Below are positions 50,897-59,439 of a stretch of 64,000 bases of DNA, piece by piece (position 1 is the stretch's first letter; each line of letters opens with the position of its first letter). The stretch is from Romboutsia timonensis. GTDB taxonomy: Bacteria > Bacillota > Clostridia > Peptostreptococcales > Peptostreptococcaceae. The translations under genes and the position numbers were made by a program. The notes beneath the pieces are model-generated. The model had not been told where the DNA came from. It worked only from the letters and a program-made list of their open reading frames with translations, and did not search any database. The stretch is taken from contig NZ_LT629850.1 of the NCBI RefSeq assembly GCF_900106845.1, forward strand, positions 1,333,941 to 1,397,940. Direction: 5' to 3'.

Positions 50897-52021
50897 ATGA
50901 ATAACTATAACATCAAAAGCTCTTTTATAAGAAAAAGAGGAAATAATTATAACGTCTATATAGAATATATAGATGAAAATAATAATCTAAAGCAAAAGAG
51001 CTTAGGAAAATATAGCAATAAAAAAGATGCTGAAAAACATCTAATTGATCTAAAAAGTTCTATAAATAATAACAAGTTTATTGTACCAAAAGATATTACA
51101 TTAGTCGATAGATGCATTAAATTTGTTAATGATCATAAAGAACAGATGTCAATTAATACTATTAAATCAAGAAAAACGTGTATAAGAGACATACAGGAAT
51201 TCTTTAAAGATACAAAGTTAAATGAAGTTACTATATATCAAGCTCAAACATTTTGCAATGAGCTTTGTAAAAAATATAAGCTATCTACTGTTAAAAATAG
51301 AGTTGGGTTTCTAAATACAGTCTTGAAGGAAGCTTATCGAATGAGAGAGATAAATGAAAATATAGCTTCTTTCATTGAAATTAAGAAAAAAGAAGCTAAG
51401 TTTAAATCAGAAGTTTTTGATAAAGAAGAAATAAAAAAAATAGTTACGTTACTAGAAGGTAATGTAATAGAACTACCTATTTTATTAATGATGACAATGG
51501 GTCTTAGATATGGTGAAGCTTGTGGTCTTAGATGGTGTGATATAGATTTTATAAATAATACTATAAGCATAGAAAAAAATCTTATATATACTAAAGAAAC
51601 AGGTTTTATATTAAAAGATCCTAAGACATTTGAATCTAAAAGGAAACTCACTGCTCCACCTCAATTAATGTCTAAATTAAAAAAAGAACATTTAAGACAA
51701 AAGAAATTGAAATTACAAGGAGTTTTAGAAAACGAGTTAGATTTAGTATGTTTAAATGATTATTTACATTATTGGCATAATGCTAATTTAAGAAAAGCAT
51801 TTTTAAAACTGTTAGATATTGCAAATATAAAACATATAAGATTACATGATTTAAGGCATACTAATGCAACAATGCAATTAGCAGCTGGTGTTAGTATAAA
51901 AGTTATGTCTAAGAGATTGGGTCATACAGATATCAAGACAAGTTTAAATGTCTATTCTCATGTACTAGATGAAATGGACAAGGATGCATCTGATAAGATA
52001 GCTGACGTTATGTTTAAATAA
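50897..52021 (+). CDS. int: Tyrosine integrase
   Basis: The 374-residue protein has an Arm-binding start (KRGNNYNVYIEYIDENN), a core-binding SAM-like domain (about 65-160), and the catalytic domain with MTMGLRYGEACGLRW (Arg), HDLRHTNAT (His-x-x-Arg) and the Tyr in LGHTDIKTSLNVYSH. It inserts and excises the prophage at the core repeats; the right core lies 135 bp after its stop. AAGGAGGTTTG precedes the ATG. Confidence 0.93.
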   Translation: MNNYNIKSSFIRKRGNNYNVYIEYIDENNNLKQKSLGKYSNKKDAEKHLIDLKSSINNNKFIVPKDITLVDRCIKFVNDHKEQMSINTIKSRKTCIRDIQEFFKDTKLNEVTIYQAQTFCNELCKKYKLSTVKNRVGFLNTVLKEAYRMREINENIASFIEIKKKEAKFKSEVFDKEEIKKIVTLLEGNVIELPILLMMTMGLRYGEACGLRWCDIDFINNTISIEKNLIYTKETGFILKDPKTFESKRKLTAPPQLMSKLKKEHLRQKKLKLQGVLENELDLVCLNDYLHYWHNANLRKAFLKLLDIANIKHIRLHDLRHTNATMQLAAGVSIKVMSKRLGHTDIKTSLNVYSHVLDEMDKDASDKIADVMFK

Positions 52022-52023
52022 TT

Positions 52024-52048
52024 GTCAGTTGTCAGTTGACTGTCAGTT
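52024..52048. repeat. Integrase arm-type repeats, right end
   Basis: GTCAGTT occurs at 52024-52030, 52031-52037 and 52042-52048, directly after the integrase stop. The matching left set is at 9689-9706. TCAGTTGAGCA can also pair with TGCTCAACTGA about 46 bp later. Confidence 0.5.
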
Positions 52049-52155
52049 GAGCATATGGAAACACACTCTAACCAAGTATTTTACACTCTGCTCAACTGAA
52101 GTTATATACTAGTTTATACAATTTAAGTCGAGTACATTCTTGATATGTTGTAGAC

Positions 52156-52172
52156 TAACAGTATATACAGTT
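52156..52172. other. Prophage attachment core, integrase side (attR)
   Basis: TAACAGTATATACAGTT, identical to 9618-9634. The 52173-52300 flank is chromosomal gntR upstream sequence. Confidence 0.75.
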
Positions 52173-52182
52173 AGTACAGTTT

Positions 52183-52188
52183 TGTAAA
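52183..52188 (-). promoter_or_regulatory. Orphan -35 of the gntR promoter
   Basis: TTTACA on the minus strand lies exactly 17 bp from the TATACT in the attR core (52160-52165). In the uninfected chromosome it would complete the gntR promoter. The rest of 52189-52300 is AT-rich with no ORF. Confidence 0.5.
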
Positions 52189-52300
52189 TATATAATTTAA
52201 AGTAAGTTAACAAAACACTTTATAAATATAACTATTAGTAGTCCTATTTATTGTATAAAACAAATTCTAAATTTAAATATGCAATTAGCTAAATATAAAT

Positions 52301-52326
52301 AAAAGACTAGGATATCCTAGTCTTTT
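52301..52326 (-). terminator. Terminator after the MFS gene
   Basis: A perfect 13-bp palindrome (AAAAGACTAGGAT / ATCCTAGTCTTTT) separates the MFS gene from the gntR promoter region. Confidence 0.75.
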
Positions 52327-52463
52327 ATTTATATTTATTTAATATTTTTAACTTTAAATATTAAATCAAGAGAGAATTTTAAAATCAATTCAATCTTTTT
52401 ATTAATAATAGTATATGCATTAGTTTTTCTATTTATATTTTATATAGTAATTGACAAATAAAG

Positions 52464-53726
52464 TTAGCTACAATAGTTAATATCTTCTTTTGTAGTATCA
52501 TTTTTAATTCCTATATCTGATGCTATAACCGTTATTATATTCACAATTATAAATACACTAAATCCTATTCTGTATCCTAAAACAGTATCTGTACTACTTT
52601 GTATAATAAATGCTATTATTAAATTTATAAGCCCGCTACCTGTAAATTCTGATGTATTTACTATACTAGTAGATAATCCAGAATACTTTTCTTCATTTTT
52701 ATATTTAACATCATTAAAAGCTTGCAAATGCCCCATGTTTATACATCCAATTATAAAAAATGCTATAGGTAGTATTATTATAGGCGGTTTCACTTTACAT
52801 AATATAATTATATATCCCCATATTAATATATTTATAAATGCTCCTATTTTTAATATATTAAATTTACTGCATTTTATCTTGTTAAACAAAAAATTCATAA
52901 ACATAGAGCCCACTACAAATCCATATGTAAAAAATGATATTATAAAAGCTGATACACTTTTACTTACGTTATATACATCAGTTATATAAGTAACACCCCA
53001 TAAACTTGTAAATGCAGTAGATATCCCAACTAAAGAAAATAATATAAGTGAGTTATACCATGTTGATTTATTAGTAAAAACTGACTTTAGTCCATCTTGT
53101 AATCTAATTTTTTCTGCTTGTTCTACCTTTAAATCCACATTAAATCCATAATCCTTAGGAGTATTCCTAACTATTAAATATATACTTATTCCTATTGCTA
53201 TACCTACTACACCAATTAGTATAAATGAGTTTCTCCACCCTATATAATCATTTAAATATACTAATGGAAATGTTGCAAATACTGTTCCCAAATTCCCTAT
53301 AAATGCAAACTTAGCTGTTATAGATGGAAACTCTTCCTTTTTAAACCAATTTCCTTGAACCTTAAACATAGCAAGCAGTATTACAGATGTACCAATACCA
53401 ACCATAATTCTAGATAGATATGCTAAATAAACATTGTTCATAGTTCCAAATAGTATAGATCCAACTCCTGATATAATCATACCTACACTACTTATCTCTC
53501 TTGCTCCATATCTATATATTAAAATTCCTGCTGGTATTTGCATAAGTGCATAAATATATAAAGATAGTGATGCTATATTAGATATTTGCAACTGACTAAA
53601 ACCTAGTTCTTTAGATAAATTGTCTGTAACAACTGCTGTAGATAACCTTAGAAATAGTACTAATATGAATGAAAAAGTAAGTATCTACCATATACTCCAT
53701 TTTACTGTTAGATAATTTTTTCTCAT
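52464..53726 (-). pseudogene. MFS transporter with premature in-frame stop
   Basis: The natural start is an ATG at 53726 with GGGGGATTAT upstream, reading MRKNYLTVKWSIW and then TAG at 53685-53687. The same frame continues ILTFSFILVLFLRLSTAVV and through eleven more helices to 52464 (420 codons). A later ATG at 53591 starts inside the protein and lacks a site. The stop is probably TGG to TAG. MFS motif IYRYGAREISSVGM is present. Substrate unknown. Unless the stop is read through, the gene is dead. Confidence 0.75.
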
Positions 53727-53777
53727 ATAATCCCCCTGTATTTAGTTTTAAGTTTCATGTAGATTTTACCATATCTA

Positions 53778-54776
53778 TTATTTAATATGGTAAAAATCTT
53801 TATTACTAGGTTCATATAATGCTTCTGAATTTCCACTGTGTCTAAACTTAGACATCTCTTCATATATCTTAACCCTAGCTTCATTTATATCTCCAATAGG
53901 CCTATGTTCTATTAAACTATGCCCTGGAGAAAATGATAAGTTTTCTGCTAATTTATATCTTTCCTTTGTTGCAAATATTTGAATAGGAATTTTTAGCGTT
54001 GCTACTTTTACTATTTTTGATTTTTTTATATCCCATGTTATAGATGCATCATTTGTAGGCATTTCATTTTCATTTGTTTGAATTTGTATCAGAAAATCAA
54101 ATGTTGCCTCATGTTTTTTCAGATGATTTTGCATATTTTCACTTAAATAAGTAGCAGTTAAATTTTTAGGAAGTTTACTTTTATATGTGGATGTTGGAAT
54201 TAATATATATTTTACAATCTTATCTCCAAACATATATGGTGTAGTACTAAAGTATCTTACATCAAGAGGACTTGTTTCATGCTTCATATTTTTTATTAAA
54301 TTTAATATCTTTACTAACTTTCCTTGAATTAATAGTTCTCCTCCAAATATTAATGTATTTGATTTTGTCATATAATAAATTGCATCATGAAATAACTTTA
54401 ATGTTCCAATGGGCATTATGTTAGTATTTATAAGTAAAAAATCTTGCGTACCACTTTCGTTAGACTCACATTTTTCTCCATCTACACCTAGTAACTTTAT
54501 AGCAAATCCTCTAATGTCTTTTGAATTATCTCCTTTAGTTTTTGGATTAGAATTTGATATTCGTATAAATGCATTATATGTTTTAGGGCTTTTAAATACT
54601 CCTATTTTATACTCTTTTGGTAAGTTTTCATTTACTATAAATTGTGCTTTTAATAAACCTAAACACTTAGAATGTGCTTCTCTTTTTATATGATTTTTTT
54701 TATAATCTTTTTTTGTTTTCTCTTTTAACATATTTATTATATTTTCTGTTAATTCTTCATTAGTATATTTTTTCAA
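53778..54776 (-). CDS. Catalase-like haem protein
   Basis: The 332-residue protein has catalase-family landmarks: an N-terminal HSKCLGLLKAQFIVNENLPKEYKIGVF, FIRISNSNPK, DIRGFAIKLLGV, and a late SLIEHRPIGDINEARVKIYEEMSKFRH in the haem-binding region. It is shorter than standard catalase and fits the small catalase-related branch. The TTG start follows AAGGAGAAAT. It may detoxify peroxides, a plausible trait in an anaerobe. Confidence 0.8.
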   Translation of the reverse strand: MKKYTNEELTENIINMLKEKTKKDYKKNHIKREAHSKCLGLLKAQFIVNENLPKEYKIGVFKSPKTYNAFIRISNSNPKTKGDNSKDIRGFAIKLLGVDGEKCESNESGTQDFLLINTNIMPIGTLKLFHDAIYYMTKSNTLIFGGELLIQGKLVKILNLIKNMKHETSPLDVRYFSTTPYMFGDKIVKYILIPTSTYKSKLPKNLTATYLSENMQNHLKKHEATFDFLIQIQTNENEMPTNDASITWDIKKSKIVKVATLKIPIQIFATKERYKLAENLSFSPGHSLIEHRPIGDINEARVKIYEEMSKFRHSGNSEALYEPSNKDFYHIK

Positions 54777-54927
54777 TTTAATTTCTCCTTATATAATTTA
54801 AACTTTAATAATTAGATTATGCTTAAAATTTAAATTATATATACTTTTATAAGTTTTTTTGTTTTGTGAATATTTTTATTTCTACTAGGATATGTGTATT
54901 TTTATATTAAGAATTCTCATATAAAAA

Positions 54928-54974
54928 TACAAAGAGCTATAACCATATATTATTTATAGTCATAGCCCTTTGTA
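54928..54974 (-). terminator. Terminator after UDG-family gene
   Basis: A long stem (TACAAAGAGCTATAA with TAGTCATAGCCCTTTGTA, one mismatch) abuts the stop of the UDG-family gene. Confidence 0.75.
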
Positions 54975-55715
54975 TTAAAATTTATTTTTAATAAAGCTTA
55001 TCATATTTTCTTTATTTTCTTCAAGTTGCTTAACTCTATTAACATTAGCTCCTGATGGATGAGGAAATCCAATTAAAATTTGATTTTCACCTATAATTCC
55101 ATCATCTTTTAATTTTAATAATACTTCCTCCACTGCTCTGCCTAATGGTATTAGTAATACTTCTTTATAGTTCTCTATTTTCTTAAATTCATCTACAAAA
55201 TTTTCATATATATATTTCATTAAAAATTCACTTTTAATTAGCTTTGGTGTATGCCCCGTATAGTTTTCTTTTTTTACAAACACAGGGTATGGAATAAGAG
55301 ATACTGTATGTAGTAAATAGTCCTTCTCTTCAAATATTTCACTTACACTTTCTATATGTAGTGCTTCATTTAACTTTATATCATTTAGCATATTAATTAT
55401 ATTCTTTCTTAAGCTACCACTAAATCTAGCTGCAACTTTACATCTATATTGAACCTCATTAATATCATCTGTAAATTCTAACTCTTTTCTAGCTGTTGAT
55501 ATAGCTGTACTCATTTGCTGAAATCCAGGAGTTATACCTACAATAAATATTTTTGCCTTTTGATTAAAATATTCATTATGTGGAGCATAATATATCTCTA
55601 TATTATTTTCTTTCTCAATAAGAAAATCTTCTATTAATAATTCTTCTTTTGTATATTTATCTTTTATAGGTAGCTTTTTTATTATATCTTTATAATCATA
55701 TAATGTTTTTTTCAT
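54975..55715 (-). CDS. Uracil-DNA glycosylase family protein
   Basis: The start at 55715 follows AGAGGTGAAT. The 246-residue protein has UDG-like motifs: KIFIVGITPGFQQM at motif 1 and LIGFPHPSGANVNR at motif 2. Family enzymes remove uracil or related bases. The motif 1 aspartate seen in classic UDG is not obvious, so activity is uncertain. Confidence 0.7.
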   Translation of the reverse strand: MKKTLYDYKDIIKKLPIKDKYTKEELLIEDFLIEKENNIEIYYAPHNEYFNQKAKIFIVGITPGFQQMSTAISTARKELEFTDDINEVQYRCKVAARFSGSLRKNIINMLNDIKLNEALHIESVSEIFEEKDYLLHTVSLIPYPVFVKKENYTGHTPKLIKSEFLMKYIYENFVDEFKKIENYKEVLLIPLGRAVEEVLLKLKDDGIIGENQILIGFPHPSGANVNRVKQLEENKENMISFIKNKF

Positions 55716-55778
55716 ATTCACCTCTTTGTTAAAATAAGATTTATTATTTTATATTTTTTATACCCTATAATAAAATAA

Positions 55779-55798
55779 AGTGAGCATTTAGCTCACTT
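55779..55798 (-). terminator. Terminator after the 157-residue membrane protein gene
   Basis: An AGTGAGC / GCTCACT stem with a 6-nt loop ends right at the stop codon. A T-rich outer arm follows on the minus strand. Confidence 0.7.
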
Positions 55799-55799
55799 C

Positions 55800-56273
55800 T
55801 TAATTAATATATTTTCCATTTATTTCGCTAAATATTCTATACTTCTTTTCACTTCTATATGAACAAAGTAAAAATAAGAGTGTAATTAACCCATTACATA
55901 TTATTATACTTACTATATCATCAGTTATAAGTAAAGGTCTATAGCATTTTGCTGCAAATAATATAACATATGCTAAAACTATTATTTCTATAAAAAGTCC
56001 CATTTGAACTCGTCTAAATACATTATTCTCTTCGTCTTCTTGATAATTAAAAATTTGTTTTATAAAACCTTTATAAAAATATATAGCTTGCTTAAAAAAA
56101 CGTATTGAGTACGCAGTAAAACCAAATAAAAATCTAATTGCTATATATAAGTATGCATATGGTTGTTGAGTGAATTTTAATAGTAATATAAATATTATTG
56201 GATCTAATATTAAAAATGCTATACCTCTTTTCTTTAGCTTCTTTTCATCAAATCTAAATTTTATCTTACTCAT
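55800..56273 (-). CDS. Four-helix membrane protein, unknown
   Basis: The 157-residue protein has four hydrophobic segments and a basic N-terminus (RFDEKKLKKRGIAF). A loop contains KGFIKQIFNYQEDEENNVF. It has no close family recall. AGGAGACAGCT precedes the ATG. Confidence 0.6.
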   Translation of the reverse strand: MSKIKFRFDEKKLKKRGIAFLILDPIIFILLLKFTQQPYAYLYIAIRFLFGFTAYSIRFFKQAIYFYKGFIKQIFNYQEDEENNVFRRVQMGLFIEIIVLAYVILFAAKCYRPLLITDDIVSIIICNGLITLLFLLCSYRSEKKYRIFSEINGKYIN

Positions 56274-56394
56274 AGCTGTCTCCTACCTTATGTTGAATTT
56301 AAACTTTTTTTATTAAATATTACTACTTATATCAATATTTTAATTAAACAAATCAATTTAAGTTTAATTATAGATTATATCAATTTATAAATTT

Positions 56395-57441
56395 TTAGCT
56401 TACAAAAAATTTATAAATAGTTTTTTGAATATATTTTTCACCTTTATCTAATAAAGAAGCTTCTATAAAGCACATATTTCTTCCTATTGGTGCTGCTTGT
56501 GTTTCAAAACATATTCCATATCTTCTTTGAGTTTTATTACCATTGTAAAGTTCTACATCATCAGGGAAATTCATACTGTATATAACTACACAATCTTTGT
56601 CTGTATCAATTATCATATTTCTTCCTGATATTATATCATTTAGTTTTATTTGATTTTTAGTGTCATTTAATATAAATGCATGATCATAACCACATCCAAT
56701 TTGAATTTGTTTATTATTATCGTCTATTCTCTCTCCTATTAGCATTTCTTTAGTAAAATCAAATGGAGTATTTTCTACGCTTATTTTTTTACCTGTTGGT
56801 ACACAAGTTTCATCAAGTTCTAATATATAATCACAGTCTACTTTTAAGTATTCATCTGTTATCGGCCTTTTTATATTTCCACTTAAATTAAAATAGCTAT
56901 GGTTAGTCATATTAACTAATGTAGTTTTGTCACTTATAGCTTCATAAGTTTGCTCTATTTTATAATCTTCATATATTTTGAAAGTTACACATAAATCTAA
57001 ATTTCCTGGATAATTTTCTTCCATATCTAAAGACTTAGTATATAATTTCAAAATTACATTATTTTCTTCTTCTAATATTTTTACATCCCAGATTTTAGAA
57101 TTAAATCCTTTGTCTCCTCCATGCCCTTGATGAGGATTATAATTTTTAGCTAAGTCATAATCGACTCCATCTATAGATATTTTTCCTTCACAAATTCTAC
57201 CTGAAGTTCTTCCTATTATTGCTCCAAAGTAAGATGGATTTTGTATATAGCTTTCTATATCTTTATACCCTACTACAATATTTTCTAAATTTCCATTTTT
57301 ATCTGGTGTTATTATTTTAGTTATTATCCCACCTAAATTAAGTATTTCTACTTCAAACCCATTATCAAATCTTACATTATACGATATTATCTCTTTATTA
57401 TCTATATTTTTTAGTAATGTTTTTGTTAAGTTCATTACCAT
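56395..57441 (-). CDS. galM: Aldose 1-epimerase
   Basis: The 348-residue protein has galactose mutarotase landmarks: GGIITKIITPDKNG, GAIIGRTSGRI, NPHQGHGGDKGFNSKIW (catalytic His), NMTNHSYFNLSG (second His) and the Glu in ICFETQAAPIG. It speeds up the alpha/beta switch of sugars such as galactose. Its start follows AGGGGGTAGAT. It is alone here, without gal operon neighbours. Confidence 0.93.
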   Translation of the reverse strand: MVMNLTKTLLKNIDNKEIISYNVRFDNGFEVEILNLGGIITKIITPDKNGNLENIVVGYKDIESYIQNPSYFGAIIGRTSGRICEGKISIDGVDYDLAKNYNPHQGHGGDKGFNSKIWDVKILEEENNVILKLYTKSLDMEENYPGNLDLCVTFKIYEDYKIEQTYEAISDKTTLVNMTNHSYFNLSGNIKRPITDEYLKVDCDYILELDETCVPTGKKISVENTPFDFTKEMLIGERIDDNNKQIQIGCGYDHAFILNDTKNQIKLNDIISGRNMIIDTDKDCVVIYSMNFPDDVELYNGNKTQRRYGICFETQAAPIGRNMCFIEASLLDKGEKYIQKTIYKFFVS

Positions 57442-57740
57442 ATCTACCCCCTATTAATTATATAGTTACATATTATCACATCATATATATATTATACAAT
57501 AATCTATAAAGTCTTAGCATATTTTTACTATTTTATATCTTACTATTATTAATAGTTACCTTATATTTTTAATCTGTATACTAATTACAAAGTCTTCATT
57601 TTATCTATTAATTTTCTCAAACTTTAAGACTAATTATATTGATAACATCATAAAGTAATTATTTTAAAAGTTATAAATATATATAATATAGAATTTATTT
57701 ATCAAGCTATAATTATAAAATTTGTTAGGAGGATTTTAAT
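57442..57740. other. AT-rich divergent promoter region
   Basis: No ORF with a start signal is seen. The stretch separates galM from the nitroreductase and must hold both promoters. No convincing operator or hairpin was found. Confidence 0.5.
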
Positions 57741-57779
57741 TTAAATAATGTTATAGAAACTATAAATAATAGAGTCTCT

Positions 57780-58493
57780 TTGAGAGTATATAAGGATACT
57801 CCTATATCTGATGAAGACTTAAAGATAATACTTAACAGCGCTATAAAAGCACCTACTGCAGGAAATATGATGATGTATTCTATTTTAAAAATAAAAAGTG
57901 ATAAAACAAAAGAAAAATTAAGTGTAACTTGCGATAATCAACCTTTTATAAAAAATGCACCTCTTATTCTTATATTTTTGGCTGATGTTAATAAGTGGTT
58001 TAACTATTTCAAAGTTTGTGGTGTTGATGATATAAAAGGCCCAGGATTAAACGATTTAATACTTGGTATAAATGATGCACTAATAGCCGCACAAAATGCA
58101 GTTATAGCTGCAGAAAGCTTAGGAATTGGAAGTTGCTATATAGGAGATATTATGGAAAATTATGAAATCCATAAAAAACTATTAAATTTACCAAACTACA
58201 CGTTCCCTGCTTGTATGCTTACGCTTGGATATTATCCTGATAATTATAAGCGCAATTTTAGAGATAGATTTGATAGTAATTTTGTTGTATTTGATGAAGT
58301 TTATGAAGATTTAAATATGGATAAGTTAAAAGATATGTTTACTGTTAAAGAAAATAATATGCCTAAGACTAATTCTTGTAAGGCTAAAAATTTTGGTGAG
58401 CTTATATATAAGAAAAAAATCGACTCTGCTTTTTCTAAAGAAATGAATAGATCTATAATTGAAAATATTAAATGTTTTATTGATGAAAAATAA
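57780..58493 (+). CDS. Nitroreductase family protein, start uncertain
   Basis: A TTG-started frame yields 237 residues with nitroreductase motifs: AIKAPTAGNMMMYSIL, NDALIAAQNAVIAAESLGIGSCYIGDI and the FMN-site pattern. However AGGAGG (57727-57732) is 8 nt before a TTA (57741) in the same frame, and codons from there read LNNVIETINNRVSLRVYKD, the usual family start. The original start codon seems lost. The protein would use FMN to reduce nitro compounds. A C-terminal tail of about 40 residues is extra. Confidence 0.75.
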   Translation: MRVYKDTPISDEDLKIILNSAIKAPTAGNMMMYSILKIKSDKTKEKLSVTCDNQPFIKNAPLILIFLADVNKWFNYFKVCGVDDIKGPGLNDLILGINDALIAAQNAVIAAESLGIGSCYIGDIMENYEIHKKLLNLPNYTFPACMLTLGYYPDNYKRNFRDRFDSNFVVFDEVYEDLNMDKLKDMFTVKENNMPKTNSCKAKNFGELIYKKKIDSAFSKEMNRSIIENIKCFIDEK

Positions 58494-58516
58494 TATCTAT
58501 AAATTTTAATAAATTT

Positions 58517-58559
58517 AAAAATACCCATATTTTATATTTAACGACATGTGGGTATTTTT
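58517..58559 (+). terminator. Terminator after nitroreductase
   Basis: An 11-bp stem AAAAATACCCA / TGGGTATTTTT with a 21-nt loop follows the gene and is followed by T-rich sequence. Confidence 0.75.
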
Positions 58560-58592
58560 AAATTAACCTTAAATAATTATACAAAATAGGCC

Positions 58593-59312
58593 TTAATAAT
58601 TACAACTAAGATCTATAATATTAGCTTCATTTATATATTTTTCTATTATATATGTAGATAAGTCAAAATAACTTATACATTTATCAAGTATAGCTGCATC
58701 ACTAGTAACTACCCTATCTAAATTTTCTAAAATCACATCTGCATTATTAACTAAAATTACTTCTGTTTTTATATTGTATAAATTTAATATATCTAGTATT
58801 TTTAATTTTAAGTTACCAGAATTAGATACAGGAGAATCTAAGTAAAATATTACACTTGGAACACTTTTTTCATCTAAAAACTTTCCTATTAATTCTATTG
58901 CATAATCTGTTTTATCAATAAGTTTATATGTTCCTCTCAATCCTGCTAAATCTCTAATGCATCCATCGCTTCCTCTTATTAAAGTACCTTTAGATAATGC
59001 TACTTCTAATGTAATTATAAGATTAAATCCATCTATATAGATAGTATCCTCATTTATTTTATTTACATCAAGTAATTTGGATTTTCTAAGTAACTTTTTA
59101 CCTTCTGTACATATAGCCCTTTTAAGTGCATTTCTTTGTCGTAATGAAAATTGGTATCTATCTCCTACAAAATTTACAACAGAATCTATTTTATAATCTC
59201 TATTTATTAACCATTCTATTTCTTCTTTAGCTTTTGATAATTTTATTATTTCTTTATTAGAAAACCATTTTTTATCATTTATATCAAATCCTCTTTGAAA
59301 TACTTTGCTCAT
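58593..59312 (-). CDS. DUF434 domain protein
   Basis: The start at 59312 is chosen for AGGATGG upstream; a frame start four codons earlier exists. The 239-residue product has a DUF434 start (VFQRGFDINDKKWFSNKEI, VGDRYQFSLRQRNALKRA) and a PIN-like second half (IYIDGFNLIITLEVALSKG, VTSDAAILD), which may be a nuclease. Acidic residues in that part fit a metal site. Function is unknown. Confidence 0.72.
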   Translation of the reverse strand: MSKVFQRGFDINDKKWFSNKEIIKLSKAKEEIEWLINRDYKIDSVVNFVGDRYQFSLRQRNALKRAICTEGKKLLRKSKLLDVNKINEDTIYIDGFNLIITLEVALSKGTLIRGSDGCIRDLAGLRGTYKLIDKTDYAIELIGKFLDEKSVPSVIFYLDSPVSNSGNLKLKILDILNLYNIKTEVILVNNADVILENLDRVVTSDAAILDKCISYFDLSTYIIEKYINEANIIDLSCNY

Positions 59313-59385
59313 ATTATCTACCATCCTATTATAAGTAAATTTAATATTTTAGAATTTTATTTATAGTTTTTAATTATAGAATATA

Positions 59386-59437
59386 AAACAGGCTAATTTT
59401 AAATAACCTAATCATTATTTAAACTCAGCCTGTTTTA
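59386..59437 (-). terminator. Terminator after OFA transporter
   Basis: A stem AAACAGGCT / AGCCTGTTT with a 32-nt AT-rich loop abuts the stop codon. Confidence 0.65.
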
Positions 59438-59439
59438 TA

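Larger units (their letters stand above)
9618..52172. mobile_element. Integrated siphovirus prophage with plasmid-like left arm
   Basis: The 42.5-kb element is bounded by the identical 17-bp core TAACAGTATATACAGTT. GTCAGTT repeats inside both ends resemble integrase arm sites. Integration, immunity, replication, packaging, head, tail and lysis modules are all present and in frame. The 9.7-16.3 kb arm adds partition and DNA-pump genes. Chromosomal genes on both sides (MFS, then gntR-ABC) face the same way and would be contiguous without the element. The only disruptions seen inside are an IS982-type insertion and possible programmed shifts. Confidence 0.85.
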
